Source: Venturia oleaginea (Eukaryota; Ascomycota; Dothideomycetes; Venturiales; Venturiaceae). Taken from it: DNA of 64,000 nt. Below the pieces are notes generated by a model. That model did no database searches, was not told where the DNA came from, and was given only the letters and a program-made list of their open reading frames with translations. Positions 17,611 through 30,500 of the stretch are shown here, in pieces. The position numbers and the translations under genes were made by a program. Each line of letters opens with the position of its first letter. Within the stretch, counting starts at the first letter, position 1. The stretch is from positions 62,001 through 126,000 of the forward strand of contig JABMLP010000024.1 in the NCBI GenBank assembly GCA_013176395.1, read 5' to 3'.

Positions 17611-18497
17611 CTCACTTGCCTCTGATCCTCAACCAAGTCTCGACGATGCGCAGAAAATCTTCTGTTTGCATGCGAGACTTGACGAGTACTCAAACACACG
17701 CAGAAACCGCCGCTTTCTTGCACCTCCCCAATCATCACTCGGATATGGAACTGTTTATTGAATAATAACATCCCCTTTCTCCCGTTGTCCTGGCTGTCTT
17801 AATGGCTGGCATCCAACAGTGTAGGAAATGACTAAAGTGAAGCGTACCATCCGTACAATCCGCACAATTCAACAATCCAACGACAATTCCATTGCTTGTA
17901 TCTGCCGTATGAGGTAGAAGGGGAGCCGATGAGGAGAATCGAGGGGAACGGAACCGTTATATCAATCTTCGTGCTGATAAATCGTTGGGATTGACTGGAA
18001 ATCTTGTCTTCCTCGTCCTAGATCTCTTCCACAACATTTCAACAGCATAAATGCAGTGAGATCCAGAGGGCGCCAATACATGTTTACGGTGTCTGGAGTC
18101 AGTAAGTATGAAAGCCACTCTTCCGACTGGTTGATATCAAAGCCGATGGCATCTGGACATGTTTTTTCAGGAGCCTGCCGAAAAACTGACGTCGGTAGAT
18201 CAACGACGAGGCTCTTTTCTGCATAAGTCTTTTTGAATTTGAGTTCAATGCTGCAGAATTCCTGCCAAGTACTACTATTCAACAGCCTAGAATAATGGCA
18301 TCAGGTACATAAGTCGCTCCCAAGACCACGACATCGTGATAAGGAACGCGCCACCCTTCGCTATCACCTCACTATCGTTCCTTCCACTTCAAACACAGCG
18401 AGAGATTCCACCTTTCCGCACATCAACAACACGCCAAACAACAACTACAACCACAAAAGAAGCACCATTCTCACCATCTGAACATTACTCGCCTGAA
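17611..18497. other. Intergenic, possible small ORF on minus strand
   Basis: A 106-codon open frame at 17962-18282 (-) ends SIPTIYQHED and starts only with TTG. It may be a remnant or an exon whose partner I cannot find. Otherwise this is the divergent promoter region of the 17005-17610 and 18498-19947 genes. Confidence 0.35.
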
Positions 18498-19947
18498 ATG
18501 ACTTCCCCAAGCCTCAATCGTTCCAAAATCGCTGCCAAATCAACAGCCGAACGCAAGCTACAGCCTCCATTGTGGGAGTGGAGCTCATTCCTTCTCCATG
18601 TCCCAGTCGAAATCAAAGAGCTCATATTCTCCAAAATCGAGTTTCAACTTCCCAGCAAGGCACACTGCAACTATGACGCTCTACACATCACGGAGTTGCT
18701 GAGAAAGAGAGTATCGCTCGAGGACTCGCATCCGTTCAACACCCTTGCTGCTACCTCCAGGGATATGAGAGACGGAATCGAGACATATTGTCACCATCTT
18801 TTGGAGACATATCGCAACAACACCTGCAACAAATGTCCTTTCACCAACGAGGAATCTGCGTCTTCGAACCTCAACTCGTCGGATCAGGCTACAAGGTACA
18901 TGACACCCAACATCTGCAATCCGATAACACACTTTCAATTCCAGATCGAAATCGCCAAATTTCTGGCGATGTCGATTATCGAGACTGCCAGAAATTTATC
19001 ACGCTCGAAATGTGACTAATAATGATAAGCAGAACTCCAATCACTCAGCGCGGCATTTGGCTGCGACACATTACACATTCCTGCGCCTTTTGCGGCAGCA
19101 AAACCGTGGACTCCAAGTCTCCACCATTCAACCGCCTCATCAGAACGTGCACACCATGCGAACAGCAGCAGTGGCCAAATCAGATCACCCTTGAAAAGGC
19201 CATGGAGAACCTCTCGTTACACCACATCCTCTGGCCACCACAGGGCCACATCCTACAATGGGCACGAAGAAGCTGCTTTCCTCAATCTACTAGGGCCAAT
19301 CGGAACTTCGTCGATGTCCTTCTCGGCGACGAGGTTGGGGCTGTCGCCCAGGCCATCAAGGACGATTCAATCCATCACACTCCTACCCGGGATATGTATG
19401 ATATGACAGCTGAGTTCACAAAGCGCTTGCCATGGGACCTTGAAGCTGAAGAGAGTCAAGATGCTGACGATATAGACTTCGAGCTAGACATCTGAGATAC
19501 ACTCTAAGCGCGTCAGCTGGCACACATTCGATTTTCCCAGCTAGTGCAGCATACGAACGGGCGGCATGTTTGAAGAGGCGCCTGCGTCTCGGTTCGACCA
19601 TCCAAGGACGTCTGGGCCTCCGCGGCGGGGGCAAATACGACGACGAGCTTGTCAGAAGTCCTGGACGTCCTTTTCTGGGGAAACTTCGCAACAGTATCGA
19701 CGAATCGCATGCTGTTTTCAGAAAGGAGGGGTATCCTGGTATCAACCTTGCTAAAGGAGCCCCCAGGGTTTACGGCAGGATGGAAAAGCTCGGTTGGCGG
19801 GTCGTGGATTTGGAAGCCAGACACTATAAGATGTCGGAACCATGTATTCCTGATTTGGATGAAAGTCCGGAGGAGTACGACGCGTTCATTTCTGATTTGG
19901 TATTCTTGTTGAGAATGCTAGAAAATGGCAAGAAAATTTGCAAGTGA
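18498..19947 (+). CDS. Unknown protein with CxxC zinc-binding motifs, 3 exons
   Basis: The proposed exons 18498..18895, 19033..19395, 19545..19947 encode 387 residues. The first intron (137 nt, GTACAT...CTAATAATGATAAGCAG) is well supported: it joins frames exactly and carries a branch point. Exon 1 has VPVEIKELIFSKIEF and HPFNTLAATSRDMRD, reminiscent of F-box-like N-termini, then CNKC. Exon 2 has CAFCG followed about 25 residues later by CTPC, a likely zinc-binding pair. Exon 3 ends with a hydrophilic, aromatic-rich tail (RMEKLGWRVVDLEARHYKMS). The second intron is less certain: reading straight on gives a stop at 19495 (286 residues), leaving 19545-19947 as a separate open frame. The layout resembles an expanded family of fungal hypothetical proteins, by my recollection only. 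Confidence 0.6.
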
Positions 19948-21193
19948 TATGACAAGAAAAAAGTGTACTAGTTGTACGATGGATATCTATCCATGAACGA
20001 TCATTATTGATGCACAAAATTGAAACCTTTCACTGAATCGTGTTTCTGCCTTGTCTTCTTTTGCTCGTTTAATGGGTGGCCGGTTGATACTATTGTGAAT
20101 GCAATAACGATCTGAAAACAAGTGGAGCAGCAGAGTCAACTTCATCTAAAACAATCTTCCTCTGTCTCCTTGTAGCATGGGAGGAGGTGCGTGAGTCTTC
20201 ACTTGACCAGTGCAGCCAGAACGCCCTTTGGAACAGGGTAAATCCGAGACGTGAAAGGGGTTGGTAGTGTGTATAAGAGCTTGATATTAAGGGAAAGAAA
20301 TAAATACCAATAGTAATTAAGGCTCAGAGTTATCTTATAAGTAAACGGATTTGAGTCACTATAAATATAAAATGCGCCGAAAGAGTGATTGACCATGTAC
20401 AGTTATCTACGATGAGGATGATGCGTGAGTTCGAAAGCTGCCATGTCAAAGTCTCCTTCATTATCTAATCACCAAGCGTTACCGGTATTGTTCCAACGAC
20501 CAACCCGTCCATCTGTGGATAGAATCTCAAGGATTGTTCACATTTGATAGTAAGCCTTTGTTAGATGGCCGGGTTTTCGATCCGGCAAGGCCCTCAGACA
20601 TTCTATGCGTCTATCGATAACAACCTCTTCAAACAGAATATTCTCAGCGCAAGCCGGACTATGCAGATTTGGTCTGATCGTGGGAGAATACGCATTAAGA
20701 TTATCGGGCAATGTTGACCTCTGGAATCGAGTTGGACTGAACTCTTCGAAAGAATGGAAAGACGTAGTCAGTTGGTCACCCCCATCGTGATTTGGCTATC
20801 AAGGAGACATAGCCAGCGTTTGGCAAGCCTACAAGCTCATTTTCTTCCTCACTTAGGCATCCAAACAAGCACCTTCTCAAGTAGAGACAAATGGTAATAA
20901 GTTTGTGGCAGTTTTGAATACGTTTGCCAGGAAATCAATGAAGTTAGTCTTAAGTCAAAGACCCTAAAAATCAAGGTCGATTTCCAGAGGATTTAAGTGG
21001 CAATGGATTATTGCTGTGACGTGAAGCCATGAATTCTCAATGTCGGCGATGTCGAAAAGATGAGAACGATATTGTTGTGTTTGTGCCTCAGCGGGGGCGG
21101 GGGTCCTCGGCGGAACACGACGCGCGAACTCTTACTCCCTCTTACTACACATGATTCAGTCCTGTTGCGCAGAACCATGGAAGCAGACTCGCG
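19948..21193. other. Intergenic, nothing recognised
   Basis: AT-rich spacer between two plus-strand genes. Open frames are short and without motifs. I see no convincing tRNA or repeat. Confidence 0.5.
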
Positions 21194-24030
21194 ATGGATT
21201 TTGAAAAGAATGGCCCGTTCAAAATCAATCTCTGGCAGCCCTCCAGTTTCTTTGAGGAGTCGCCCAGCGGTTCAACATTGTTCAGCACCACACTCGATGG
21301 TGAGTAAACGCGTAAATCACACGCGTCGTTCGAATGCTAATGGTCTGAAAAGCTCCCTCGACGAAGCTTGAGAACCCATATATCACCGACGTTTTAGACA
21401 CAGAAAGCTTGAAGCTTCCGGACCTCGATAATTTCCACTATGGACCCCGTTCTGATCTTACTCTTCCCGAGGGCTCTATTCTCTCCTCAGATTCGGAGCC
21501 AGCATGTGAAGAGCAAGAGGAGGATATCTGGAAAGTCGCCTTTCAAATCGGTCCCCTAGGCAAGGACATCAAATACTATACATGGGAGGGTTTCCAGAGC
21601 CAGAACTACAAAGAGCCATGCTCTGCATACATTTCGGAAGCAGGACCACAAACGTTCCATGCCGCTCTACAGCTGCAGGCCGAGAAGAAGGGAGTGACGT
21701 CGACCTCAAACGTCATACAACCCAACCCATTCCTACACGCACTCTTTGCGCTCGGCCTCGGACGGTCTTCAGTCCTCTTCACCTACGACAGCAAGCTCAA
21801 CGGATTCACGCCCGTATTCGACCAGAGCACAAAGACGGGATTCAGCCCAGAGATATCGAAGAGTTTGGTGGATAACGTTCTTGCCTGTGGAAACAGCATT
21901 CGGCACTTGAAGGACTTCGTGGAGAGGACATATGGCACAGGCAAAGCATTTTCTGCGAAGATTGCGCTGGCAAACACCGTCGATACCACTCTCGGCGCGT
22001 TGGAAGCGCATCTCAGCGAGCGCTTGCCGCATACACGCAGCCTACTACAATTGCAAGAGGTCTTCTCACGTCCTCAAAGAGTAGTCTCAGAGATCGAGGA
22101 TGTCGTGAAATCCATGACCTCTGCAAGATCGAACGAGGCAATGGCATCGCTTATGTTCGAACGTTGTCAGCATTCTGAACAAGAACCTGAATGGCTTCGA
22201 TCTGTCCTGTCACAATTCTTGGCCCGAGTGAGTAAACCCTGGCTAGAAATTGCAGAAGAATGGATTGGCGTGCGAGACGCAGCATTCTCCAAATCTGGAC
22301 ACGAGGAAGACGCATTTACATTCGTCGGACGAGAAGAGACAGAAGTCACGAGAGGGGCTGAGCTTGATCACGTCTACCGTCCTGAGGGAATGCCTTCCTT
22401 GATGTCGCCCGAAGATGGGCAAAAGCTGTTTGAGGTTGGCAGAAGCTTGCGAATTCTACGCATTCATCATCCTGAGCATCCGCTCTCTCATGCGGGTCTG
22501 CCGGTTCAAGCGCCGCCTTTGAAATGGGCTTTTGACTGGCGCGAAATGGAAGCGATTGTTGACAAAGCCAAAGCCTATGAACAAGCTTTGGCGGAGGCTG
22601 TCCGTGAGTACGGCACGTCCCACGCAAAGCCTTTACGGCAGGCAAGAAAGTTGAAATCACAAGACTCTGGTGACAGTACCTCGTCAGATGCATTCGCCTT
22701 CTCAGGGCTGGAAATGTTCAACTTGCCCGCGCCAATGGCTTCATTACCCGATGAGCTCATGGAAACTATCGCAACGAGCATCGTATCAAACCCCACAGAA
22801 GTGGCCTCTGACATCGTCAATTTTTCTCCGCCAATCTCTCTGGCTCCTGTGCTCTCCTTTAATCCGCTTCTTGCTGCGCAATCGAGATTGGTGAATGCGG
22901 CCAATTTGAGATTGTTCTTCCGATCACATCACCTGCGCACGCATTTAGACTTGCAGCGCAGCTTTCACCTACTTGGAGATGGTGTTTTCATATACCGCTT
23001 GACTGCGGCGCTCTTTGATCCTAACCTCTCCACTACCGAACGCCAACTGGGCGTCATGCGATCTGGCACCGGCATGGGACTGCGACTAGGAGCCCGAGGA
23101 ACCTGGCCTCCAGCAAGCTCGGAGCTGCGTCTTGCACTCATGGGTATATTGACGGATTGTTATCATGATGGTCGTGCATCTGATGACTTGACAACTAGGA
23201 AGATCGAGCTCCCCGGCTCAAAGTCGGACCTGCCAGGATCTCTCAGCTTTGCAATTCGGCATTTGGATGAGAAGGAGGCGGAGAAGATTCTTGACCCGGA
23301 CTCACTTCACGCGCTAGATTTCTTACGGTTGCAGTATTATGCGCCATCTCCATTAGGAGCAGTCCTGACACCGATCACACTCGATAAATACGACGATATT
23401 TTCAAATTCCTCCTCCGACTCTGTAGGTTAGTCTTTGTAGTCGGCCATCTCCCAAAACACTTCAAGTACCCACATCAACGTCGGTTCCGAATGCAAATTA
23501 CTCACTTTGTCACCACCTGCACTGCATACTTCTTCGACACGGGCGTCAGAGAAACTTGGGACGTCTTTACAGCGTACCTCAATGATCTTGAACAAAGATT
23601 AAAGCAGGAAGATGATGCGCAAGAGTTGGGTACGAGAGTTACAGAAGGCCTAGACGACCTGAAACAACAGCATGAAATCTGTCTCGACCGCATGACCTTT
23701 GCTCTCTTACTCCGGCATCGTCAACGCAGGGTCCTCGCTCTTTTGGAAGATATCTTCGGCGTCATCCTTGAGTTTGCAAAGGAATGTAATTTCAACGACT
23801 ACGTCGGCAAGGAGACGACGAGGACGCTGCAGGAAAGGTTTCAAGCAAGCACGGTATTGTTTCTGGATGTATGTAGAGGTCTTATTGGAAAGCGGGGTTA
23901 TGGCAGGGGCGGTGGTGAGTCGAGAGGCGGGTTTGGGAAAGGGGCTGTTGTGGAGGAGAATACGATTGAGAGGTTTGTTGTTGCGTTGGATTGGGGTGGG
24001 TTTTATACGGGGGCGTCGGTTATGGCGTAG
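21194..24030 (+). CDS. Gamma-tubulin complex component (Spc97/Spc98 family, GCP6-like), 2 exons
   Basis: Exons 21194..21299 and 21353..24030 encode 927 residues; the start MDFEKNGPFKIN is followed by a 53-nt intron (GTGAGT...GCTAATGG...AAAAG) that restores the frame. The protein should sit in the gamma-tubulin ring complex at the spindle pole body and promote microtubule nucleation. The N-terminal grip1-like half contains PNPFLHALFALGLGRSS and a long helical stretch. The C-terminal grip2 half has LLGDGVFIYRLTAALFDP, RLGARGTWPPASSELRLAL and the helical gamma-tubulin-facing bundle FKFLLRLCRLVFVVGHL. The length and the WPPASSELRLAL phrase fit the GCP5/GCP6 (Alp16-type) branch better than GCP2/3, but assignment inside the family is inference. 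A longer start upstream in another frame (21060) is not needed. Confidence 0.85.
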
Positions 24031-24785
24031 ATTGTGATGAGATGGGATTTTGTATGGGACATCACGATTATTGGAACTTTTTGAGGAGAAAACGCTGGAC
24101 TTTGGACCGTGGATGAATTGGGAAGCCCGGTATGTAATTCATAGTTCTAACGGAAAAACAATCATCTGCGGAATGGAACACGGTTGTTCCGATTCCCGAA
24201 CTACTGAAGGATGATCGAGGTAACGGCAGTGTTCAATGTTACCGTACTACTCAAAAATTGCATGGAATAGATTTCGACATATCTACCTCTCCGCCTCATA
24301 AACCAAGAATCGACAAATTCTCTGCAATCTGGTTACAAAATCCACGGGGATTTTAATCGCTATCAATCTCTCTGTATGAAGGAGAGAGTCAAACCCGATG
24401 GGATGGAATCTCACACATCTTCCTAATCACTCAAGTCTTGAATAGCAAAAAGGACGGCTTCTTCAGCGCAGCATATCATCACCTCAAGGGGTATATTGGA
24501 GGATAGAGGGAAAAAAGGATAAAAATACGTATAGCCCGTCCCAGAACCCCAGCAAAACGCCCATGCCATACAATTCCTAAAGACGCAGCAATTCCAAATC
24601 CAATCCACGCCATGTCTTTGGTATCCTTAGACGCACAAAACCTTAGCACTGTGCATCACTTTCCCACCCAAACATTCAAACTAAGCCAACCTAACAGAGA
24701 AACACCGAACCGCCCTCAAATTCCTCTAAACACATACCAAACCTTCTCCCACCACCTTGATGTCTTTGATTAGATGAGAAGGAAT
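24031..24785. other. Convergent intergenic region
   Basis: Lies between the 3' ends of the GCP gene (+) and the UIM membrane-protein gene (-). Only a short minus-strand frame without features is present. Nothing else is recognised. Confidence 0.5.
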
Positions 24786-26175
24786 CTATTGCGCTAAATG
24801 CATGTTTTGATACTGCATTTGCCCCTGATGGCCCTCCTCCTCGCCAGCTTCGGAGCCAACGTCACTCCAAGCAGAACCCGGTGTACTCGTCCCGGCACCA
24901 ACAACGGAGAAGGAATCGTCCGAACCAAAATCGCTCATGACTTCCTCATGCTCAACATGAACAGGTGCATTGCCAAAGAAAGGTGCTGGTGTCTCGTCGC
25001 CAGCCTCGGACTGGAAATCAGACATAGCAGCAACGTCGTTGGAAGCCATGGATGCGGCCACGGAGTAGCCATCATCTGTTGGTGTCATTGTGCCAGTGGG
25101 CGTATGGGATTCATCTTCTTCAAATCCGTCTTCTGCGTTTCGTTGGGCCACGGTAGGATTTGGGTTTTGGAGATTGGCTTGGAGCATATCATCCATTGCC
25201 GCTGAGAACATGGCTTGGTGCGAGGCCGGTGGTTGAGAGACGCTGGGTGGAGGAGCGTAGTAGTATAGGTCGTCCTCGGAGTGCTCAGACATGGCGGTGC
25301 CATCGGATTCGGGGACTGAAGTTGGTGGGCCGGATGGTGCGGCCTCAGGGGAAGTATCCTCAGCGGAAACGTCTGTTAGGCTGCGGCGAATAGCTTCCTC
25401 GATTTGGGCATCTAGTTCTGCTTCACTTAAGTATTCGGATGCGGTATCTGAGGTATCGACAAGTGGAGCGGGTGAGAGGGTACGGGTGCTTTCGCGTGAA
25501 GATTGTAGCAATGCCTCCGTCTCTTCGTCGGTACCGATAAGTGTGCGATCGAAAAGTACTTGTGCATCGTCATCGAACGGGTTTGCCCATGGAGAAGCTC
25601 TCATGCCCGACTCCAGTCCCCTTGCACCAGCACCACGATGTCTCAAGCCCTCAGCAGCATTGCTCTCAGCACCACTGGTTTGGCTCATCTCGGTTCGAGG
25701 CTCTACAGATCTCAGTGTCCCATCTTGGCTCACAAAGTCGTCGAATCCCCTCGCATTTGCGACAGCCTCTTCCCGTTCGCCCATGGCTGTTAGCTCGTCT
25801 AGATCGACAGCAATACCTTCCTCTCGTGCTCTTCGTATCAAGTCCAGTCTGTTCATGCGAATAATCTCCCGCCGTCTGTTCCGCCTTGCCTCAGCGGCAG
25901 CCTCGTTGTCTTCCGTGTTACGAGAGGGGGGGTTGATCTCGTCGCCGAGACTGTGGAGGGCCATAGCGAGGCGCTGGCGAGATTGGAGAATCCATTCGCG
26001 TAGTTGTTCGCTTTCGTACACGGCTATTCCAGCGGCTACGAGGACCGAGGCGGTGATTATGAGGCCTGTGGGGGTGTTAGTGAATGTTGAATTGGTGCCG
26101 GGGAGGATAGAATCCCAGAATACTGAGACAAATATGCATTCAGAGTAACACACCTTTGGCTAAAGGCGCTGCCAT
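24786..26175 (-). CDS. Single-pass membrane protein with a ubiquitin-interacting motif
   Basis: Exons 26175..26154 (22 nt, MAAPLAKG) and 26065..24786 join across an 88-nt intron to give 433 residues. A hydrophobic segment at about residues 9-24 (LIITASVLVAAGIAVYE) is the only membrane span, with a short luminal or extracellular N-terminus or a signal anchor. It is followed by an Arg-rich helix (RRNRRREIIRMNR) and a long acidic, Ser/Thr-rich disordered tail. Residues about 221-238 (EAELDAQIEEAIRRSLTD) match the UIM consensus (acidic run, phi-x-x-A-x-x-x-S). It may bind ubiquitinated cargo at an endomembrane; that is inference. No named family is recognised. The tiny first exon is chosen because the frame has no other credible ATG and it yields a clean splice. 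Confidence 0.75.
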
Positions 26176-27335
26176 TGTTGTTCGTGATAGGCTGAGGCCT
26201 GATAGATACGGCGGGGAATGTGAGATACCTGGGCTAAGAGTGGAGGTGGGCAACTCAGTCGGGGTATGGAGAGGATGGATGTCTAGGGAGAAGTCTTGAA
26301 GTTCGAAGTCGACTTTTCTTTGGCGGCTGGAAGTCTGATAGCCTCGACAGCCGTCGTTCGGCACTGCAGAGGCCAAAGCGGTTCATGCTTCCTCTGGCGT
26401 GGCGAAGGAATACGCGGGGCAACATTGTCCCTATCCGTGCCGCCTAGCGCCAGCACAAGGCTGACTCGAGACGTTTGGGATTGATCATTGCTTTCTGCGA
26501 AACAGTGTATGATACTTATGCAGACGTAGAAGAATTCATGACTTGCTCAACAACGATTTGAAGCTGAGAAAAAGGGGGAATATAAAGCCGAGGAAAAAGC
26601 AAAAGCATAGCGCTTCCTCCACGAGCTTCATCATGTTCGCTCTAAAAGCCAGATATCCGTTCCGTCTCCATCATCAGAACTAACGTTTCTAATCCTTTGT
26701 GTGGAACATGCGAATGTCCAGATGTGGTGAAGTGTCCAGACAAGAGTACAATGTCGAGATATCAGAAAACAAAACTGATATCCGAGCAGTGGCAGACTGA
26801 TATCTAAGAGCGCAGCCAATTATATACGTCGTATACCTTCATCACGAAAGATCTCGAGTAAGAAACAATAAGGCGAACCATACCTCATCCGCGACAGAAT
26901 GTACATTGCATCGTTTTGAACTGACAAACACAACCACTCAAAACATTCGAGCTTATCAAACAACATAGCGCCTTCAGTTCCACTCATCAACGTAGCGCCA
27001 TTCCTAGCTAAATACCCAAGTTGCCCAGCCTACATACACCCCTGAGAAGTCTTATAGCAGTATGCTCGCCACACAATACTTTGGAATTATGGCGACATGC
27101 CAGTTCCATCGTAGAATAGGTCCAACGCTAAATCCTTCTGTATTGTACGTGAGAAGGTATTAATGTAGCTCCACTCCTAGTAATAGTTGTCCGGCCTACT
27201 TTAGACGTTTTATCGCCGTGTGTTTACCACATACCATACTTTAGAAATAAGGCTAGGGTTGTGGAAATTTCTCACCTACCTTTTTTATTTTTCGTCCGTA
27301 TTAATTCTATTCCCGGGCTTGGAAATACTAGAATA
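26176..27335. other. Intergenic region with a decayed tandem duplication
   Basis: No gene is supported. Two similar stretches (about 27050-27100 and 27210-27260, each with a CGCC..ACA..ATACTTT.GAA.TA.GGC pattern) differ by transitions, consistent with an old repeat altered by C-to-T change. The region ends at the copia LTR. Confidence 0.4.
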
Positions 27336-27566
27336 TGTTACGCTGAACGAGCAAAACAGAGTTATTCGGAAGTAGATTCAACACGAACTTAACGATAGGA
27401 ACCGATGAACAAAACGAGTGTCACCCTGTGACTTGACTGTATTGACTGAGGAGGTTAAGTACACCGTAGCATCTGCATGCATATATATGCATGTCAATGC
27501 ATTCCTTGGCATCTATCACGTGCACTGTGCCTGAGGTATCAAGGACTGGCATGCCACTGTTCAACA
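27336..27566 (-). repeat. 3' LTR of copia element (231 bp)
   Basis: In element orientation it begins TGTTGAACAGTGGC and ends CAGCGTAACA, so the terminal inverted repeat is TGTT/AACA. Positions 27336-27477 match 32860-33002, and positions 27478-27566 match the inverted fragment at 34617-34700. Confidence 0.88.
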
Positions 27567-27576
27567 CTCCCACTCA
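27567..27576 (-). other. Polypurine tract of the copia element
   Basis: On the minus strand the sequence TGAGTGGGAG directly precedes the 3' LTR start TGTTGAAC. This is the normal place and composition of the plus-strand primer. Confidence 0.75.
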
Positions 27577-27590
27577 TGCCTAGACCTTAG

Positions 27591-30500
27591 CTATACCATT
27601 CCCAGTTGATGTACGAAGTTCTGGAACTGTTGACCATTCTTTGGCTTAGTCAACCCATCTGCAACCATGTCTGCAGTAGGACAGAACTCCACAATCAATT
27701 GGTTCCTTTCCCTCATTCTTCTGACATTGTTGTATGCGATGTCAATGTGTTTAGACCTCTCATGAGAATGGGAGTCCTTAACCAGGCTGAGACAAGCTTG
27801 GTTGTCTCCCTTCAGAACCATGAGAGGCTCAAAAGCGTTCTTGCCTACCATGTCCGGATGTCCCATTTCCCTCAAGAGCGATGAAAGGAATTGAGCTTGT
27901 TTACCACCGCTGCTCATTGCCATGTATTCAGCTTCCATCGTAGAGGTTGCTACTGACTTCATCTTCTTGCTCATCCAGGCAACTGGTGCTCCAGCAAGAA
28001 AGAACACCCATCCTAGGATGGAGACCCTGTCTGCCTTGTCCATAGCGTAATCTGCATCTGAGTATCCCACAAGCCCAGTATGTCCTCCAATGCTGTATTC
28101 CAGTCCAAGATCTGGAAATGACCTGAGGTACCTAGCTGCTTTCTTGATTGCCTTCTCATGGAATACCGTTGGGTCAGATGCATAGGAGCTGAGTCTTCCA
28201 ATAGCAAAAGCTATATCTGGCCTGCACATCATCATTGGCCACATCCATGTTCCCGTCTGCTCCTGGTAGCTCCCACTATCTGCGCGAGGATCTGTTGGTC
28301 CTGATTTCCTCAGATCATCATAGGAATCCATGGGTGACAGTGTTGGCTTCCCTTTTTCCGCCGACATTCCAAACTTTGCGAGGGCCTCCCTGATGTAGTG
28401 TCCTTGGTCAAGCTTCAGGGTTCCCTTCGTTCTATCTCTGGCGATCCTCATGCCAACAATCTTGTCTGGTTCTTCTAGGTCCTTGATCTGGAAGATCTTC
28501 CCAAATTCTTGCTTGAACCATTTGATATTGTCGAGATTTGAGGATGCAATAGGTATGTCGTCTACCCATGTAAGAATCATGATGTCTCTCTCCTTGTGAA
28601 CCAAAAGACAGGGGTCAACTTCTGATTGGGCAAAGCCCAGCTTCTTCAATTTCTCTACACAGAGTTGGTTCCAGTCTCTTGCTGCTTGTTTCAGACCATA
28701 CAAGCTCTTCAGCATCTTGAAGACTTTGCCTGGTGGAATGTCTACTCCTGGGGGAGGGATCATGAAGATGTCCTCTTTCAGGAATGATTCGGTGAATGCA
28801 TTGTTTACATCAACTACATGCATGTGGAGATTCTTCTTGGCAATAGTAGCCATAAAGCATCTCAGGGTATCATGCCTAACAGTAGGTGCAAAGGTGTCCG
28901 TGAAGTCTACACCTAGTTTCTGTGAGAATCCTCTGGCCACAAGCCTTGCCTTGAACTTATCGATTGCTCCACTGATGAGGTACTTCACGTCGAATACCCA
29001 TTTGGATGTCACAAGATTGGCTTCCTTGGGGGGGACAACCTGGCTCCATGTGTGGTTGCTCTCCAGTGCAGCCAGTTCCTTCTGAATAGCCTCCTTCCAT
29101 AGGTGGCCCCATTTCTTGTCCTGGATCGCCTCTTTGTAGGTCTTGGGGATAGGGATGTTGTGCTTGGCTCCCACTGTCTCCTTGCACGCAATGAAAGCAG
29201 CTTCGTCGATCTCACCTAGGAAATCTTTCCCATCTGCAGCAAGCTCACTAGCCATCATCATGATCTGGGCGAACATAGCGTAATCGAGTCTTTTCGATGG
29301 TCTCTCGTCCGAGGTAATAGAGTCTGACCTAAGTCTCTTACGCCCTGTTGGTTCCTGAGCTTGAGTTGATGCAGGTGTAGAATGCACAGGTGTAGAGGTA
29401 GGTTGAGTAGGGATTGCTGTCTCAGACTCAGCCGGGTGAGATGTCTCTGTTCGACTTGTTGCTTCTGGCCCTTGGGAGTCTGCCAATGCAATTTCCTCTG
29501 GCGTGGATTTCCTAACAATTCTCTCAAAGACTGGGAATTTAGGTACCAATTCCCTAGCTGGCCTGGGTGTCTCAACAGTCTCTGGGATTATTGGGAGTTT
29601 TCTCGGTCTTCCTCTTGGATTCCTGTTAAGGCTTGCTGAGTTGGTTTGACCTGCCGTTCCGAGGTTCAAACTCAAGTCACCTCCTCTTTGATCTTCAAGG
29701 AACCTTACCGAGCTGTGTGTCTTGATATCCCTGAAATCTGGATCCCAGAACTTCCACATTTTTCTCGTACCTTTGACATATCCCATGAAGACTACAGGCT
29801 TGCCAGTATTCATGAATTTGTCAGCCCTCGACTTGGAGGAGTTATGCATTGCCCCTGCAAGCTCCTCTCTCGGGACATGTACGATAGCCTGACATCCCCA
29901 TACTCGGAGGTGATCAATTGAGGGTTTCCTTCCTGACCATGCTTCTTCTGGGGAGAGCCTGAATCCTTCAACCTCTGGACCGTTGGCGAGAAGATTGCTG
30001 ACATAGGTATGGGTTTCGATTGCTTCTGGCCAGAACTCAATAGGCATTCCGGAATCCTCGCACATAGCCCGGACATTGTTCTCTGAGGTCTGGATATTCC
30101 TTTCCGCAACCCCATTCTGGTTGGAACTATATGCATCTGTGAACTCAGGGTGAATACCCTCTTCTTTCTCCCAATCTCTCGCCAGCTTGACAAGTTCTCC
30201 CGCATTGTCGATCCTCACAGCTTTCAGCTTCTTCCTAGTTTCAGTCTCGGCTGACACTTTCCATTGTCTGAGTTCTTGAGGTGCATCCGACTTCTCTCTC
30301 ATTGGCCTTGTCCATTTCTTTCGGGAAGCATTTTCGACGATCTGTAGGAACCACTTGAATCCCTTTCTTGACACAGGCAATGGTCCACAGATATCGACTG
30401 AGATAAGTTCCATAATTTCTTGCTTCGGTTCCGTCACCCTACCATAGCTTCTTTTCATTTTGGTAGTAAGACAGATCTTGCATGGACAGTCTCTTGACTC

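Noticed and set aside
18893..19020. Frameshift pseudogene between 18336-19019 and 19022-19495 frames
   Set aside because: A 137-nt intron (18896-19032) with donor, branch point and acceptor joins the frames exactly, so no mutation is needed.
20560..20600. Possible tRNA-like GGCCGGGTTTTCGATCCGGC
   Set aside because: Looks like a B-box at first sight, but no A-box or acceptor stem could be found at the right spacing.
25291..26148. Plus-strand frame of 285 codons
   Set aside because: Antisense shadow of the serine-rich UIM protein exon.
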